Origin: Sphingomonas sabuli
GTDB lineage: Bacteria; Pseudomonadota; Alphaproteobacteria; Sphingomonadales; Sphingomonadaceae
DNA length: 64,000 bases
Direction: 5' to 3'
Assembly (NCBI RefSeq): GCF_014352855.1
Contig: NZ_CP060697.1
Location: 372,001-436,000 of the forward strand
This document shows positions 7,904 to 16,136 of this stretch, piece by piece. The notes below the pieces were generated by a model. The model made no database searches and was not told the DNA's origin. It saw nothing but the letters and a program-made list of their open reading frames with translations. Both the position numbers and the translations under genes were made by a program. How positions within the stretch are numbered: position 1 is the first letter of the stretch; each line of letters begins with the position of its first letter.

Positions 7904-9106
7904 TTGGAGGCAGTTCTCCTTGGACTAGGGTTGGCTCTCTTACCTGTTTACACCTTCGAATCCGGGTCCGTACAATTTTCGCACATTATCCTGACCCTGT
8001 TCATCGCCATTCGATTCTCATACCGCAACCACACGCTAACCAAGGCCAGCATCTTCCTGATCCTGCTGACCATCCTGTCCTTCACGGTCGAAAGCCTCGC
8101 GGTGATCATCGGCGCCGCGTCGTACGCGTCGTTCCTCGAACCGACGTACCTGCTGTATAACTCGATGATATTGATTGCGTTCAGTCATATTCCTCTAGAT
8201 CAGAAACGTTTCCGGGTCGCGATCATCACCTCACTCATCGTCGCCGCCTCGATAGCGGCGGTCTACGGACTTGCTTACGGTTCCGTGCAGAGAGTGTCTG
8301 GTGGGGGATATGAGAGAACCGGCGGCGCCTTCAACAACCCGAACCAACTAGGCTTCTTCGGGGTGTGCGTCGCTTCGATCGCCGCGTTGATGTACATGCG
8401 CGACCTGATTTCGCGAAAGCTGTGCGTGCTGATGTGGGTCATGTCGCTGCTGATCGTCCTCATCTCGGTGTCGCGGTCGTCGGCGGCGGCGATCGCCTTC
8501 CTACTTATTTTCGGCATGGGTGCTGTGCTCAATAAGAAGCGCTTGTCCCCAGTCGTGTTTGTCGCAGCACTCGCCGGGGTGGGGACCTTGTTCGTCGCCT
8601 TCCAGCTGGGCTTGCTCGATCAGCTGCAATCGGTCGCCCGGCTGCAACAGACCGGGTCGAGCCAGTACGACAGCCTGTCGATGCGCGGGTACAGCATTCC
8701 CTTCCACAATCCGCTCGAGTTCATGTTCGGCGTCGGCTCCGAAAAGGCGCTGGTCGGGACCTTCTTTACGCGGATCGAAGTGCACAGCACGTGGTGGTCG
8801 TTCATGGGCAAGTATGGCTTGCTCGGCTTCGGGCTCTTCGTGGCGGTGTGGCTGATATGGTCTCGGCTGATCTACAAGGAGTTGGGCTTATTGGGGCTGC
8901 TGATCGTCGTCGTGCCGGCCTCGATCAACGGCATCACCGGAAACTACTCGCGCTTTACCGCTTTGTGGATATTGGTCGGCCTGCCATTGAACCGCAGCTT
9001 GTGGGCGGCGCGGCAAGCGACACCGGATGACCGCATGCTTCAACCAAGACGGCCGTTCGTCCCGCCGCCCCGTTATTCGCAGGGCATCGTTCCCGGAAAC
9101 GGCTAA
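7904..9106 (+). CDS. O-antigen ligase/polymerase family membrane protein (Wzy_C-like)
   Basis: 400-residue polytopic protein with the O-antigen ligase/Wzy pattern: many membrane segments, a motif GGAFNNPNQLGFFG before mid-protein, and a large periplasmic loop (RGYSIPFHNPLEFMFGVGSE, then VHSTWWSFMGKYG) ahead of the last helices. The role would be polymerising or ligating glycan repeat units. TTG 7904 is supported by AAGGGG at 7891-7896. It is divergent from the sulfotransferase and shares its stop tetranucleotide (CTAA, 9103-9106) with the convergent methyltransferase gene. Confidence 0.83.
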   Translation: MEAVLLGLGLALLPVYTFESGSVQFSHIILTLFIAIRFSYRNHTLTKASIFLILLTILSFTVESLAVIIGAASYASFLEPTYLLYNSMILIAFSHIPLDQKRFRVAIITSLIVAASIAAVYGLAYGSVQRVSGGGYERTGGAFNNPNQLGFFGVCVASIAALMYMRDLISRKLCVLMWVMSLLIVLISVSRSSAAAIAFLLIFGMGAVLNKKRLSPVVFVAALAGVGTLFVAFQLGLLDQLQSVARLQQTGSSQYDSLSMRGYSIPFHNPLEFMFGVGSEKALVGTFFTRIEVHSTWWSFMGKYGLLGFGLFVAVWLIWSRLIYKELGLLGLLIVVVPASINGITGNYSRFTALWILVGLPLNRSLWAARQATPDDRMLQPRRPFVPPPRYSQGIVPGNG

Positions 9107-9957
9107 GCGCCGTCGCTCCCATCTCGGCGATAGCCAACCGCAACCCAGAACGGGTCGGTTTCGCGAAACCGTATGTTCTCCAGGCCGGCGGCTTCCATCA
9201 TCTTTTCGATTTGGGGGCGTGTAAAACGCTGCTCGAGGCGGGTGCCAAACCGGTCGAGCGCGTCGGTCCGCATCGCGTAAAAGCCGAGATGGCGATAGCC
9301 GCTAAGCGGAATGACCGACGGATTTCGACCGGAGTTCTCGACCATCAGCGAAACTCGGGCGAGCGGCCAATAGACCAGTCCGGCCATCACGCTGGTCACA
9401 GCCTTTCGGGCGCCGAACGGCAACCGGCAGACGACTTTTCTAACCACGTCGGTCGTGCGCCAAATGCCACGAAACCAGGCCGGACGGTTCTCCATGGCGT
9501 AATAGAGATAGACCAGGAATGGTGCGCCCGGCTTGAGCTTGCGGACGCAGTCCGCCATCGCCTGAGCCGTGTCCGGGATGTGATGAAGGACGCCCAGCGA
9601 ATAGCCGAAGTCCTGGCTCCCGTCGTCGAGCGGGATATCTGACACTGACGCGAGATGGAAATCGACGTTCGGCGTATCGGCGAGCCGTCGCTTCGCGACC
9701 GCAAGCGCTTCGCGGGCCGGATCTATGCAGTGGAGGAAACCCACCTTCGGAGCGACACCGGCTGCCCATCGCCCAGAACCGCACCCCAGGTCGAAACCTT
9801 CGGAACCTGTAGGCAAATCGTCGAACGGGAAGACCGAAAAATAGCTTTCGAACGCCCGGCGGTACGGCTCGCCTGCGAATTCGGTCTGGTCGAACGCCGC
9901 CCACTCCTTGCCGAAGCCCTCGACGGTAAGCGGGTCGATATTCTTACTCTCGGCCAC
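9103..9957 (-). CDS. class I SAM-dependent methyltransferase
   Basis: 284 residues with a Rossmann methyltransferase core: motif I GFDLGCGSGRWAAG, acidic motif II (CIDPA) and motif IV-like SLGVLHHIPD, typical of small-molecule or sugar O-methyltransferases (Methyltransf_11). Downstream are SGYRHLGFYAMRTDALDRFGT and a C-terminal FTRPQIEKMMEAAGL helix seen in ubiE-like proteins. Its place between a polymerase and an amidotransferase suggests methylation of a glycan or glycolipid, but the substrate is unknown. Confidence 0.85.
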   Translation of the reverse strand: MAESKNIDPLTVEGFGKEWAAFDQTEFAGEPYRRAFESYFSVFPFDDLPTGSEGFDLGCGSGRWAAGVAPKVGFLHCIDPAREALAVAKRRLADTPNVDFHLASVSDIPLDDGSQDFGYSLGVLHHIPDTAQAMADCVRKLKPGAPFLVYLYYAMENRPAWFRGIWRTTDVVRKVVCRLPFGARKAVTSVMAGLVYWPLARVSLMVENSGRNPSVIPLSGYRHLGFYAMRTDALDRFGTRLEQRFTRPQIEKMMEAAGLENIRFRETDPFWVAVGYRRDGSDGA

Positions 9958-10094
9958 GCCGTGCGATCCTCCAAAGCTCGGTCGCTAGTCGGCTTTGCGC
10001 AGTGCGGCAACGATTGGCTGCCGAGACGAATAGCGCGTCCCCTTGCAGCGAGCAGCCGTTTGCACGTGCGGGCATCCGTGCGATGGATCGAATT

Positions 10095-12092
10095 ATGTGC
10101 GGAATAGCGGGATTCGTTGGTGGGGAGTGGCCGGGCCGGGAGGTTCGGGACGCGACCTTGCAGGCGATGTGTGCGAGCATCCGTTATCGGGGGCCGGACC
10201 ATTCAGCGACCTGGATGGACGCGGACGCGCGGGTCGGGTTCGCGCATAACCGGCTGGCCATCGTCGACCTGTCACCCGCCGGCAACCAGCCGATGCATTC
10301 GCATTCGGGACGGTTCGTCACGGCCTATAACGGCGAGATCTACAATCACCTCGATATCCGCTCCGAACTGGAAAGCATCGGCAAGGCGCCGCCGTGGGCC
10401 GGCCATTCGGATACGGAAACGCTGCTGGCCGCGGTCGAGGCCTGGGGCATTCGCGGGACGCTGGAACGAGCGACGGGGATGTTTGCCATCGCCCTGTGGG
10501 ACCGGCAGGAGAGACGTCTTGTCCTCGCCCGCGACCGGCTCGGCGAAAAGCCGCTTTATTACGGGCGCCAACAGGGCGGGGCGGGGCCGTTCCTATTCGG
10601 GTCTGAGCTCAAAGCGCTGCGTTGCCACCCGCAGTTCGAAGCGGAGGTCGATCGCGACGCGCTGACGCTGCTCCTGCGGTTCAACTATATCCCGGCGCCG
10701 CACTCCATCTACCGCGGCATCTCGAAATTGATGCCGGGCACCTTTCTTACCCTCCGTGGCGATGCCGCGCCCGAAATCGAAACCTACTGGTCGGTCGCCG
10801 AGGCGGCCGAACGCGGCGTCGCCGACCGGCTATTTTTGTCCGACGGGGATGCGGTTGACGCTCTCGAGGCGCAGCTCGATCGAGCAATCGGCGGGCAGAT
10901 GCTCGCCGACGTGCCGCTGGGCGCCTTCCTGTCCGGCGGGGTGGATTCCTCGGCGGTCGTGGCGATCATGCAGAAGCTGTCTCCGCGCCCGGTCCGGACC
11001 TTCACCATCGGATACGAGGACCGCAATTTCAACGAGGCCGACGACGCCAAGGCGGTCGCCCGGCATCTCGGCACCGATCACAGCGAGCTCTACATCACCG
11101 CGGACGAGGCGCGGGCGGTGATCCCGAGACTGCCCCAGATCTATGACGAGCCGTTCGCGGATTCTTCCCAGATTCCGACGCACCTGGTGTCCGCGCTGGC
11201 GCGGCAGGATGTCACCGTCGCCCTGTCCGGCGACGGCGGCGACGAAGTGTTCGGCGGGTACAATCGCTATCTCTACACGGCAAAGTTGTGGGACCGGATT
11301 TCCCGCGTGCCCAAGCCGATGCGCAGGGCGGCCGCGCGGGCGCTGGTGGCGGTCCCGGCATCGGCATGGACCGGCCTTGGCAACGCCACCGGGATCAAGG
11401 TCCGGCAGCTGGGAGAGAAAATCCACAAGGGCGCGCCGTTGCTGCGCGGCGACAGCGCCGAAGATGTCTATGCTGGCACCATCTCCATCTGGCAGGACCC
11501 TGGGTCGGCGGTCATCGGGGGCACCGAACCGCCGAACTTTACGACCGGGGCGACGCCGGACCTTCATGGGCTTGGCCCCATTGACCGAATGATGGCGCTG
11601 GACATGCTGGGCTATCTGCCCGGCGACATCCTGACCAAGGTCGACCGCGCGGCGATGGCCGTATCGCTGGAAACGCGCGTCCCGTTCCTCGACCACCAGC
11701 TGATCGAATTCGCCTGGCGTCTGCCGATCCACCAGAAGATCCGCGACGGAAAGACCAAGTGGATCCTGCGCCAATTGCTCTATCGGCACGTGCCCGAGCG
11801 ACTGATCGAGCGGCCCAAGATGGGCTTCGGAATTCCCGTCGGAGACTGGTTGCGCGGCCCGCTACGCCAATGGTCCGAGGATTTCCTTGATGAGCGCCGC
11901 CTGCGCGACGAGGGCTTCTTTCGCCCGGAGCCGATCCAACGCCTGTGGCGCGACCATCTTTCGGGACATCGCGACCTGCACGGTCCCTTGTGGGGCGTGC
12001 TGATGTTCCAAAGCTGGCTGGAAACACAGGGGCCGGTCGCGGCCCAAGGCGCAGGCGCGCCGGAACTGGTTAGCGACGCCTCCGTTCCCTAG
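10095..12092 (+). CDS. asnB: asparagine synthase (glutamine-hydrolysing), AsnB family
   Basis: ATP-dependent amidotransferase of 665 residues. The N-terminal Ntn glutaminase needs Cys2 exposed, which fixes the start at ATG 10095 (MCGIAGFVGG) rather than the in-frame upstream extension. The glutaminase domain includes RGPDH and YNGEIYNH; the synthase domain has the P-loop LSGGVDSSAV near residue 280 and SGDGGDEVFGGYNRY. In surface-polysaccharide loci such proteins often amidate uronic acids rather than make free asparagine, and the neighbours here fit either role. A hydrophobic tail and variable C-terminus follow the conserved core. Confidence 0.9.
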   Translation: MCGIAGFVGGEWPGREVRDATLQAMCASIRYRGPDHSATWMDADARVGFAHNRLAIVDLSPAGNQPMHSHSGRFVTAYNGEIYNHLDIRSELESIGKAPPWAGHSDTETLLAAVEAWGIRGTLERATGMFAIALWDRQERRLVLARDRLGEKPLYYGRQQGGAGPFLFGSELKALRCHPQFEAEVDRDALTLLLRFNYIPAPHSIYRGISKLMPGTFLTLRGDAAPEIETYWSVAEAAERGVADRLFLSDGDAVDALEAQLDRAIGGQMLADVPLGAFLSGGVDSSAVVAIMQKLSPRPVRTFTIGYEDRNFNEADDAKAVARHLGTDHSELYITADEARAVIPRLPQIYDEPFADSSQIPTHLVSALARQDVTVALSGDGGDEVFGGYNRYLYTAKLWDRISRVPKPMRRAAARALVAVPASAWTGLGNATGIKVRQLGEKIHKGAPLLRGDSAEDVYAGTISIWQDPGSAVIGGTEPPNFTTGATPDLHGLGPIDRMMALDMLGYLPGDILTKVDRAAMAVSLETRVPFLDHQLIEFAWRLPIHQKIRDGKTKWILRQLLYRHVPERLIERPKMGFGIPVGDWLRGPLRQWSEDFLDERRLRDEGFFRPEPIQRLWRDHLSGHRDLHGPLWGVLMFQSWLETQGPVAAQGAGAPELVSDASVP

Positions 12093-12098
12093 TGGAAC

Positions 12099-12971
12099 AT
12101 GGACCTCGTCAGCATCCTTCTCGACCGTGTCAGGGACATGGTCGCCGGCTTCGTGCGCACCGTACCGCAACTCGGCATCGCCTTCCTCGTGCTGCTCGTC
12201 ACCTGGGGCCTCGCCAATGGCGTGCGGACCGTCGTCCGCCGGGTCGCGGGGCAGGCTGGGGCGCGACCGAGCCTGGTCGGGTTGTTCGCGACCCTGGCCG
12301 GCATTTTGGTGTGGATTTTCGGGATTCTGGTCGCGCTGGCAGTGCTGCTGCCCGGCGTCACTGCGGGAAGCCTGCTGACGATCCTCGGTTTCGGGTCGGT
12401 CGCCATCGGCTTTGCCTTTCGCGACATTTTCGAGAATTTCCTCGCCGGCGTGCTGATCATGATGCGGCGCAAGATGCGCATCGGCGACCTGATCGAATGC
12501 GAACAGTGCGAGGGCAGGGTGGAGCAGATCACCCTGCGCGAGACCTATTTGCGGCGGCTCGACAGCCAGCTGACGATTGTCCCCAACTCCTACCTGTTCA
12601 AGAATCCGGTGCGGATCGTCACCGACGCCGACCTGCGTCGGCACGAGATCGTCGTTGGCGTATCCTATGACACCGATCTCGACGCGGCCGCCGATACGAT
12701 CAAAGGGGCGATACGCGACCTTGAGCTGGTCAACCGATCGCGCGGCGTGGACGTGTTCGCCCGCGAATTTGGCGACAGCTCCATCGACTTCACGGTGCGC
12801 TGGTGGTCCGGGTCGAACCAGATCGAAATGCATCGCAGCCGCGACCAGGTCGTCCGGGCAATCAAGCGGGCGCTCGACGCCGCCGAAATCGAGATCCCGT
12901 TCCCCCAGCGCACGCTGCATTTTCCCGGCGCGCTGAAAGTCGATCAGGGCGATTCGCGGCTGAGCGGCTGA
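12099..12971 (+). CDS. MscS-family mechanosensitive ion channel
   Basis: Small-conductance mechanosensitive channel of 290 residues that releases solutes on hypo-osmotic shock. There are three N-terminal membrane helices (AFLVLLVTWGLANGVRTVV; LVGLFATLAGILVWIFGI; pore helix TAGSLLTILGFGSVAIGFAF), then the beta domain (FLAGVLIMMRRKMRIGDLIEC; TIVPNSYLFKNPV) and the C-terminal alpha/beta domain. Length matches E. coli MscS. It starts 6 bases after asnB. Its stop codon lies inside a small hairpin followed by seven T residues. Confidence 0.92.
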   Translation: MDLVSILLDRVRDMVAGFVRTVPQLGIAFLVLLVTWGLANGVRTVVRRVAGQAGARPSLVGLFATLAGILVWIFGILVALAVLLPGVTAGSLLTILGFGSVAIGFAFRDIFENFLAGVLIMMRRKMRIGDLIECEQCEGRVEQITLRETYLRRLDSQLTIVPNSYLFKNPVRIVTDADLRRHEIVVGVSYDTDLDAAADTIKGAIRDLELVNRSRGVDVFAREFGDSSIDFTVRWWSGSNQIEMHRSRDQVVRAIKRALDAAEIEIPFPQRTLHFPGALKVDQGDSRLSG

Positions 12972-12986
12972 AAAGCCACTTTTTTT
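12966..12986 (+). terminator. short intrinsic terminator overlapping the mscS-like stop
   Basis: GGCT (12966-12969), GAAA tetraloop, AGCC (12974-12977), then AC and T x7 (12980-12986). The stop TGA (12969-12971) is within the hairpin. The stem is only 4 bp, so efficiency is uncertain. Confidence 0.5.
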
Positions 12987-13052
12987 GGAACCCGAATCGA
13001 GTTCGGATCATTCCGACTTCAAAAGTCAACAACATTTTTTCAGGTGTGCAAA

Positions 13053-13604
13053 ATGAAACAGCTAGCCCTCGTGCTGGCGGTAACGGGCGCGTTCGCGATG
13101 GGCGTTCCCCTCGCCCCCGTATCCGCTTCGATGGAAACCTATGAAGCCCGTGTCACCGCTAGCAGCGCCGCGTCGCTCGCTCGTCAGGACATGGCAGCCA
13201 CGTTCGGCGAAGAAAGCGTGAAGCCCGGCAAGTTCTTGTGGCGCGACATTCCCGAAGATGCTGGTGCCGAGCGTGTCGTCATCAGCCTTGGCGACCAGTT
13301 GGCCTATGTCTATCGCGGCAACGACCTGATGGCGGTTGCGGCGATTTCGACCGGCCGCGAAGGCCATCCGACCCCGCCGGGCATCTTCAACATCCTCGAA
13401 AAGAAGACGATGCATCACTCGCGCAAGTACGACAATGCGCCGATGCCCTTCATGCAGCGGATCGACAATTTCGGCATCGCCCTGCACGCCGGCGCCAATC
13501 CGGGCCGTCCGGCTTCGCATGGCTGCATCCGCCTGCCGATGGCGTTCGCCAAGAAGCTGTTCGCCGCCACTTCGGTCGGTACCCCGGTTCTGATCGGCGC
13601 CTAA
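13053..13604 (+). CDS. periplasmic L,D-transpeptidase (YkuD domain)
   Basis: 183 residues. Residues 1-27 form a signal peptide (MKQLALVLAVTGAFAMG..). The YkuD catalytic domain starts at VVISLGDQLAYVYRGNDLM and ends with the motif HAGANPGRPASHGCIRLP, where the HGCIR cysteine is the nucleophile. The family forms 3-3 peptidoglycan cross-links or anchors proteins to peptide stems. ATG 13053 is 8 bases after AGG and is preferred to GTG 13044. A strong terminator follows, so it is not co-transcribed with the second L,D-transpeptidase. Confidence 0.92.
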   Translation: MKQLALVLAVTGAFAMGVPLAPVSASMETYEARVTASSAASLARQDMAATFGEESVKPGKFLWRDIPEDAGAERVVISLGDQLAYVYRGNDLMAVAAISTGREGHPTPPGIFNILEKKTMHHSRKYDNAPMPFMQRIDNFGIALHAGANPGRPASHGCIRLPMAFAKKLFAATSVGTPVLIGA

Positions 13605-13627
13605 CCCCTGCGTCGTCAGTCACGCAG

Positions 13628-13664
13628 ACCGCGCCGTTGGCCACGTGCCAGCGGCGCGGTTTTC
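13628..13664 (+). terminator. strong intrinsic terminator
   Basis: Nine-base stem ACCGCGCCG (13628-13636) with CGGCGCGGT (13652-13660), a 15-base loop and then TTTT. It ends the first L,D-transpeptidase gene. Confidence 0.9.
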
Positions 13665-13761
13665 GTGTCGGTGAGTCTTATTGGTCACGGTCGCCATTAA
13701 CCGTGAGCGGCAGGGCCGCTCATCCGTTGTTAAGCGTGAATCGATCATTTACTTCAATGTC

Positions 13762-15105
13762 ATGACCAAACGAGCCCTCCTTTGCGCGGCCGTTGCCGCA
13801 CTCGCCGCTTTCCCCACCACCACCGGTGTCGCGCTGGCGCAGAACGCGCCGACGGCCTACCAGTCCGCAGGTTTTCCGACCGCAGGCCAGGTCAGCGCCT
13901 TCTACGCATCGTCGCGACTGGGGCCGATCTGGTTCCAGGGCAACGCGCTGAAGCCGGCCGCCACGGACCTCATCGCCGTGATGCAGCGCGCACCGCTCGA
14001 CGGCATCGCTGCGGGGCCGCAATATGCCGCCCAGCTTCAGCAGGCGGTACAGGCCGCGGCCACCGGCTCGCCGCAGGCAATCGCCTTTGCCGACCGCTCT
14101 CTGTCCGAGGCCTTCGTGCTTTACGTCCAGTCGATGGAACGGCCGATTACCGGCATGACCTACGGCTACGAATATCTGCGCCCGAAAGTGTCCAGCGCCG
14201 ACAAGATCCTCGCGATTGCGGCAGGCGTTCCGAACCTGCAGCAGCATGTCGAGCAGATCGCCAATCCCAATTCGATCTACGCCGGCATCCGTAACACGGC
14301 GTGGAGCCAGATGCAGGCCAGCGGCGTGACCACGCCGGATCCGCGCGTCGTCGCCAATCTCGAGCGCGTTCGCGGCATGCCGTCGAAGGGCCGTTTCGTG
14401 ATGGTCAATTCGGCCAACCAGACGCTGTACATGTACAATGACAACGTGCCCGTCGGATCGATGAAGATCGTTGTCGGGGACAATGGCGAGCATCTGAAGA
14501 ACCGCCCGGACACGCGCACGCCGCTGATCACCAGCACGATGCATTACGTGATCCACAACCCGTACTGGAATGCGTCCGACGTCCTTCTTCGTTTGAACAT
14601 AGCGCCGCGTTATGCCGCGGAGGGCGACAGCTATCTCAAGGCGCGCGGTTTCCGCGTGATGAGCGACTGGACCCACGACGCGAAGGAACTGCCGGCCAGC
14701 TCGGTCGACTGGGCCGGGGTTCGTGCGGGCAAGGTCAGCGTCCGCATCCGCCAGGATCCGGGACCGGACAATTTCATGGGTGAGCTGAAATTCCCGTTCG
14801 CCAATCCGCAGGACATCTACCTGCACGACACCGACCCGGCCGACCGCAAGCTGTTCAGCCTGGCGCAGCGGACCCGCAGCAACGGCTGCGTCCGCCTTGA
14901 AAATGCGCACGGTCTTGCGACCTGGCTGCTGGGCCACGCGCCCGATCCGTCGATCAAGCAGGCGGAATATCCCGAGCAGATGGCGCGCGGCGTCCCGGTC
15001 TTCGTGACATACATCACCGCACAGCCGGACAACGGCAAGCTGACGTTCCTCAAGGACGTTTACGGCTGGGATCCGGCAGGCGGAGCGCGCGCTTCGGGCA
15101 AATAG
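13762..15105 (+). CDS. L,D-transpeptidase family protein (YcbB-like, large form)
   Basis: 447 residues with a signal peptide (MTKRALLCAAVAALAAFPTTTGVALAQ) from ATG 13762; in-frame sequence upstream to 13681 is unlikely to be coding. An N-terminal region of about 200 residues (QMNQ..-type helices; PLDGIAAGPQYAAQLQ; MTYGYEYLRPK) resembles the scaffold domain of YcbB/LdtD. The YkuD domain then begins at GRFVMVNSANQTLYMYN and contains the catalytic RSNGCVRLENA. It is likely a 3-3 cross-linking enzyme of peptidoglycan in the periplasm. It is the second L,D-transpeptidase in tandem. Confidence 0.9.
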   Translation: MTKRALLCAAVAALAAFPTTTGVALAQNAPTAYQSAGFPTAGQVSAFYASSRLGPIWFQGNALKPAATDLIAVMQRAPLDGIAAGPQYAAQLQQAVQAAATGSPQAIAFADRSLSEAFVLYVQSMERPITGMTYGYEYLRPKVSSADKILAIAAGVPNLQQHVEQIANPNSIYAGIRNTAWSQMQASGVTTPDPRVVANLERVRGMPSKGRFVMVNSANQTLYMYNDNVPVGSMKIVVGDNGEHLKNRPDTRTPLITSTMHYVIHNPYWNASDVLLRLNIAPRYAAEGDSYLKARGFRVMSDWTHDAKELPASSVDWAGVRAGKVSVRIRQDPGPDNFMGELKFPFANPQDIYLHDTDPADRKLFSLAQRTRSNGCVRLENAHGLATWLLGHAPDPSIKQAEYPEQMARGVPVFVTYITAQPDNGKLTFLKDVYGWDPAGGARASGK

Positions 15106-15187
15106 TCCTGTCCGCTTGCCGATTTGCCATGCAGACAAAGGCCGCGTGGGCGGTTAATTCTGCGGGCTGATCAACAAGGGACGGACC

Positions 15188-15619
15188 ATGGCCAAGAAGG
15201 TGACGAAACGTCCGGCGAAGTCAGCGGCCGCGGCTGCTCCGGCGAAGAAGACCAGCGCGACGGCCAAAAAGCCGGCTGCGGCGAAGAAGACGAAGGCGTC
15301 CAAGAAGCCGGCCGCCAGGCCCGCAACCGCGCGCAAGGGCGGCACGAAGCGACAGGCGTTCGGCGACCAGATGAACGCACGTGAAGCGGTCGTCGGCCTT
15401 CTGGAAAGCCCGTTGGTGGCGGAAGTGATTGCTGCCGGCGCCGCCGCGGCGCTCGCGGCGCTCACCCAACAAGCGCTGGCGAAGAAGTCGGGCAACGGTA
15501 CGGCCTCGGCGCTCAAGCAGGCGGCCAAGGCAGCCGCCGGCGCAATGGGCACCCGGCTGACCACCGAGTTCGGTGAAATCGTCAGTTCGGCGAAGAACGG
15601 CCCGCGCGAATCAAAGTAA
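15188..15619 (+). CDS. histone H1-like Lys/Ala/Pro-rich basic protein
   Basis: 143 residues in two parts. Residues 1-60 are an unstructured KKxAAAKK tract (PAKSAAAAAPAKKTSATAKK and repeats), as in bacterial H1-like or AlgP-type DNA-binding tails. Residues 60-143 form an Ala-rich helical segment (AREAVVGLLESPLVAEVIAAG..; GTASALKQAAKAAAG). RBS AAGGGACGG precedes ATG 15188. It could coat DNA, but the C-terminal half could also be a membrane-proximal helix. Its 3' end overlaps the convergent rsmD by 38 bases. Confidence 0.75.
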   Translation: MAKKVTKRPAKSAAAAAPAKKTSATAKKPAAAKKTKASKKPAARPATARKGGTKRQAFGDQMNAREAVVGLLESPLVAEVIAAGAAAALAALTQQALAKKSGNGTASALKQAAKAAAGAMGTRLTTEFGEIVSSAKNGPRESK

Positions 15620-16136
15620 GCCGGGCCGGTCCGACGTCGCGTTCGGCGTCGATCGCCCAGTCGCCCGCATCGACCCGGTCGCCGCGCTTCGTTTCCACGG
15701 CGATCCACGCGGCAGGCGCGGCCCAGCCCGAGTCCCGCAGCACCGCGATCACCGAACTGCCCGATCCCGGCGCATAGGGCGGATCGGCAAGGATCAGGTC
15801 GAACGGTTCTTCTCGCGGCAGCACGGCGGCCGACCGGGCCATGATCCGCGCTTGCTCGCTGGCCCCCAGGACGCCGAGGTTGGTTCGAATGGCGGCGATG
15901 GCGCGCGCTTCCTGCTCGACGAAACAGGCGAGGGTGGCCCCGCGCGACAAGGCCTCGAGACCGTAGGCACCGCTGCCCGCGTACAGGTCGGCGACGCGCA
16001 GCCCGTCGAAATCGCCCAACCGGCTGACCAGCATCGAAAAGAGGGTCTCGCGAACGCGGTCGCTTGTCGGGCGCGTCGCCTGACCTTCGGGCGCGACAAG
16101 TTTCCGCCCGCGCCACTGGCCCGAAATTATTCTCAT
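15582..16136 (-). CDS. rsmD: 16S rRNA (guanine(966)-N2)-methyltransferase RsmD
   Basis: SAM-dependent methylation of G966 in 16S rRNA during 30S assembly, 184 residues. The start MRIISGQWRGRKL is diagnostic, followed by RPTSDRVRETLFSML, motif I VADLYAGSGAYGLEALSRGA and the catalytic DPPY motif (LILADPPYAPG). ATG 16136 overlaps the rluB stop by 4 bases, so the two rRNA-modifying genes are translationally coupled. A longer in-frame upstream sequence is a shadow of rluB. Confidence 0.94.
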   Translation of the reverse strand: MRIISGQWRGRKLVAPEGQATRPTSDRVRETLFSMLVSRLGDFDGLRVADLYAGSGAYGLEALSRGATLACFVEQEARAIAAIRTNLGVLGASEQARIMARSAAVLPREEPFDLILADPPYAPGSGSSVIAVLRDSGWAAPAAWIAVETKRGDRVDAGDWAIDAERDVGPARLTLIRAGRSSPN

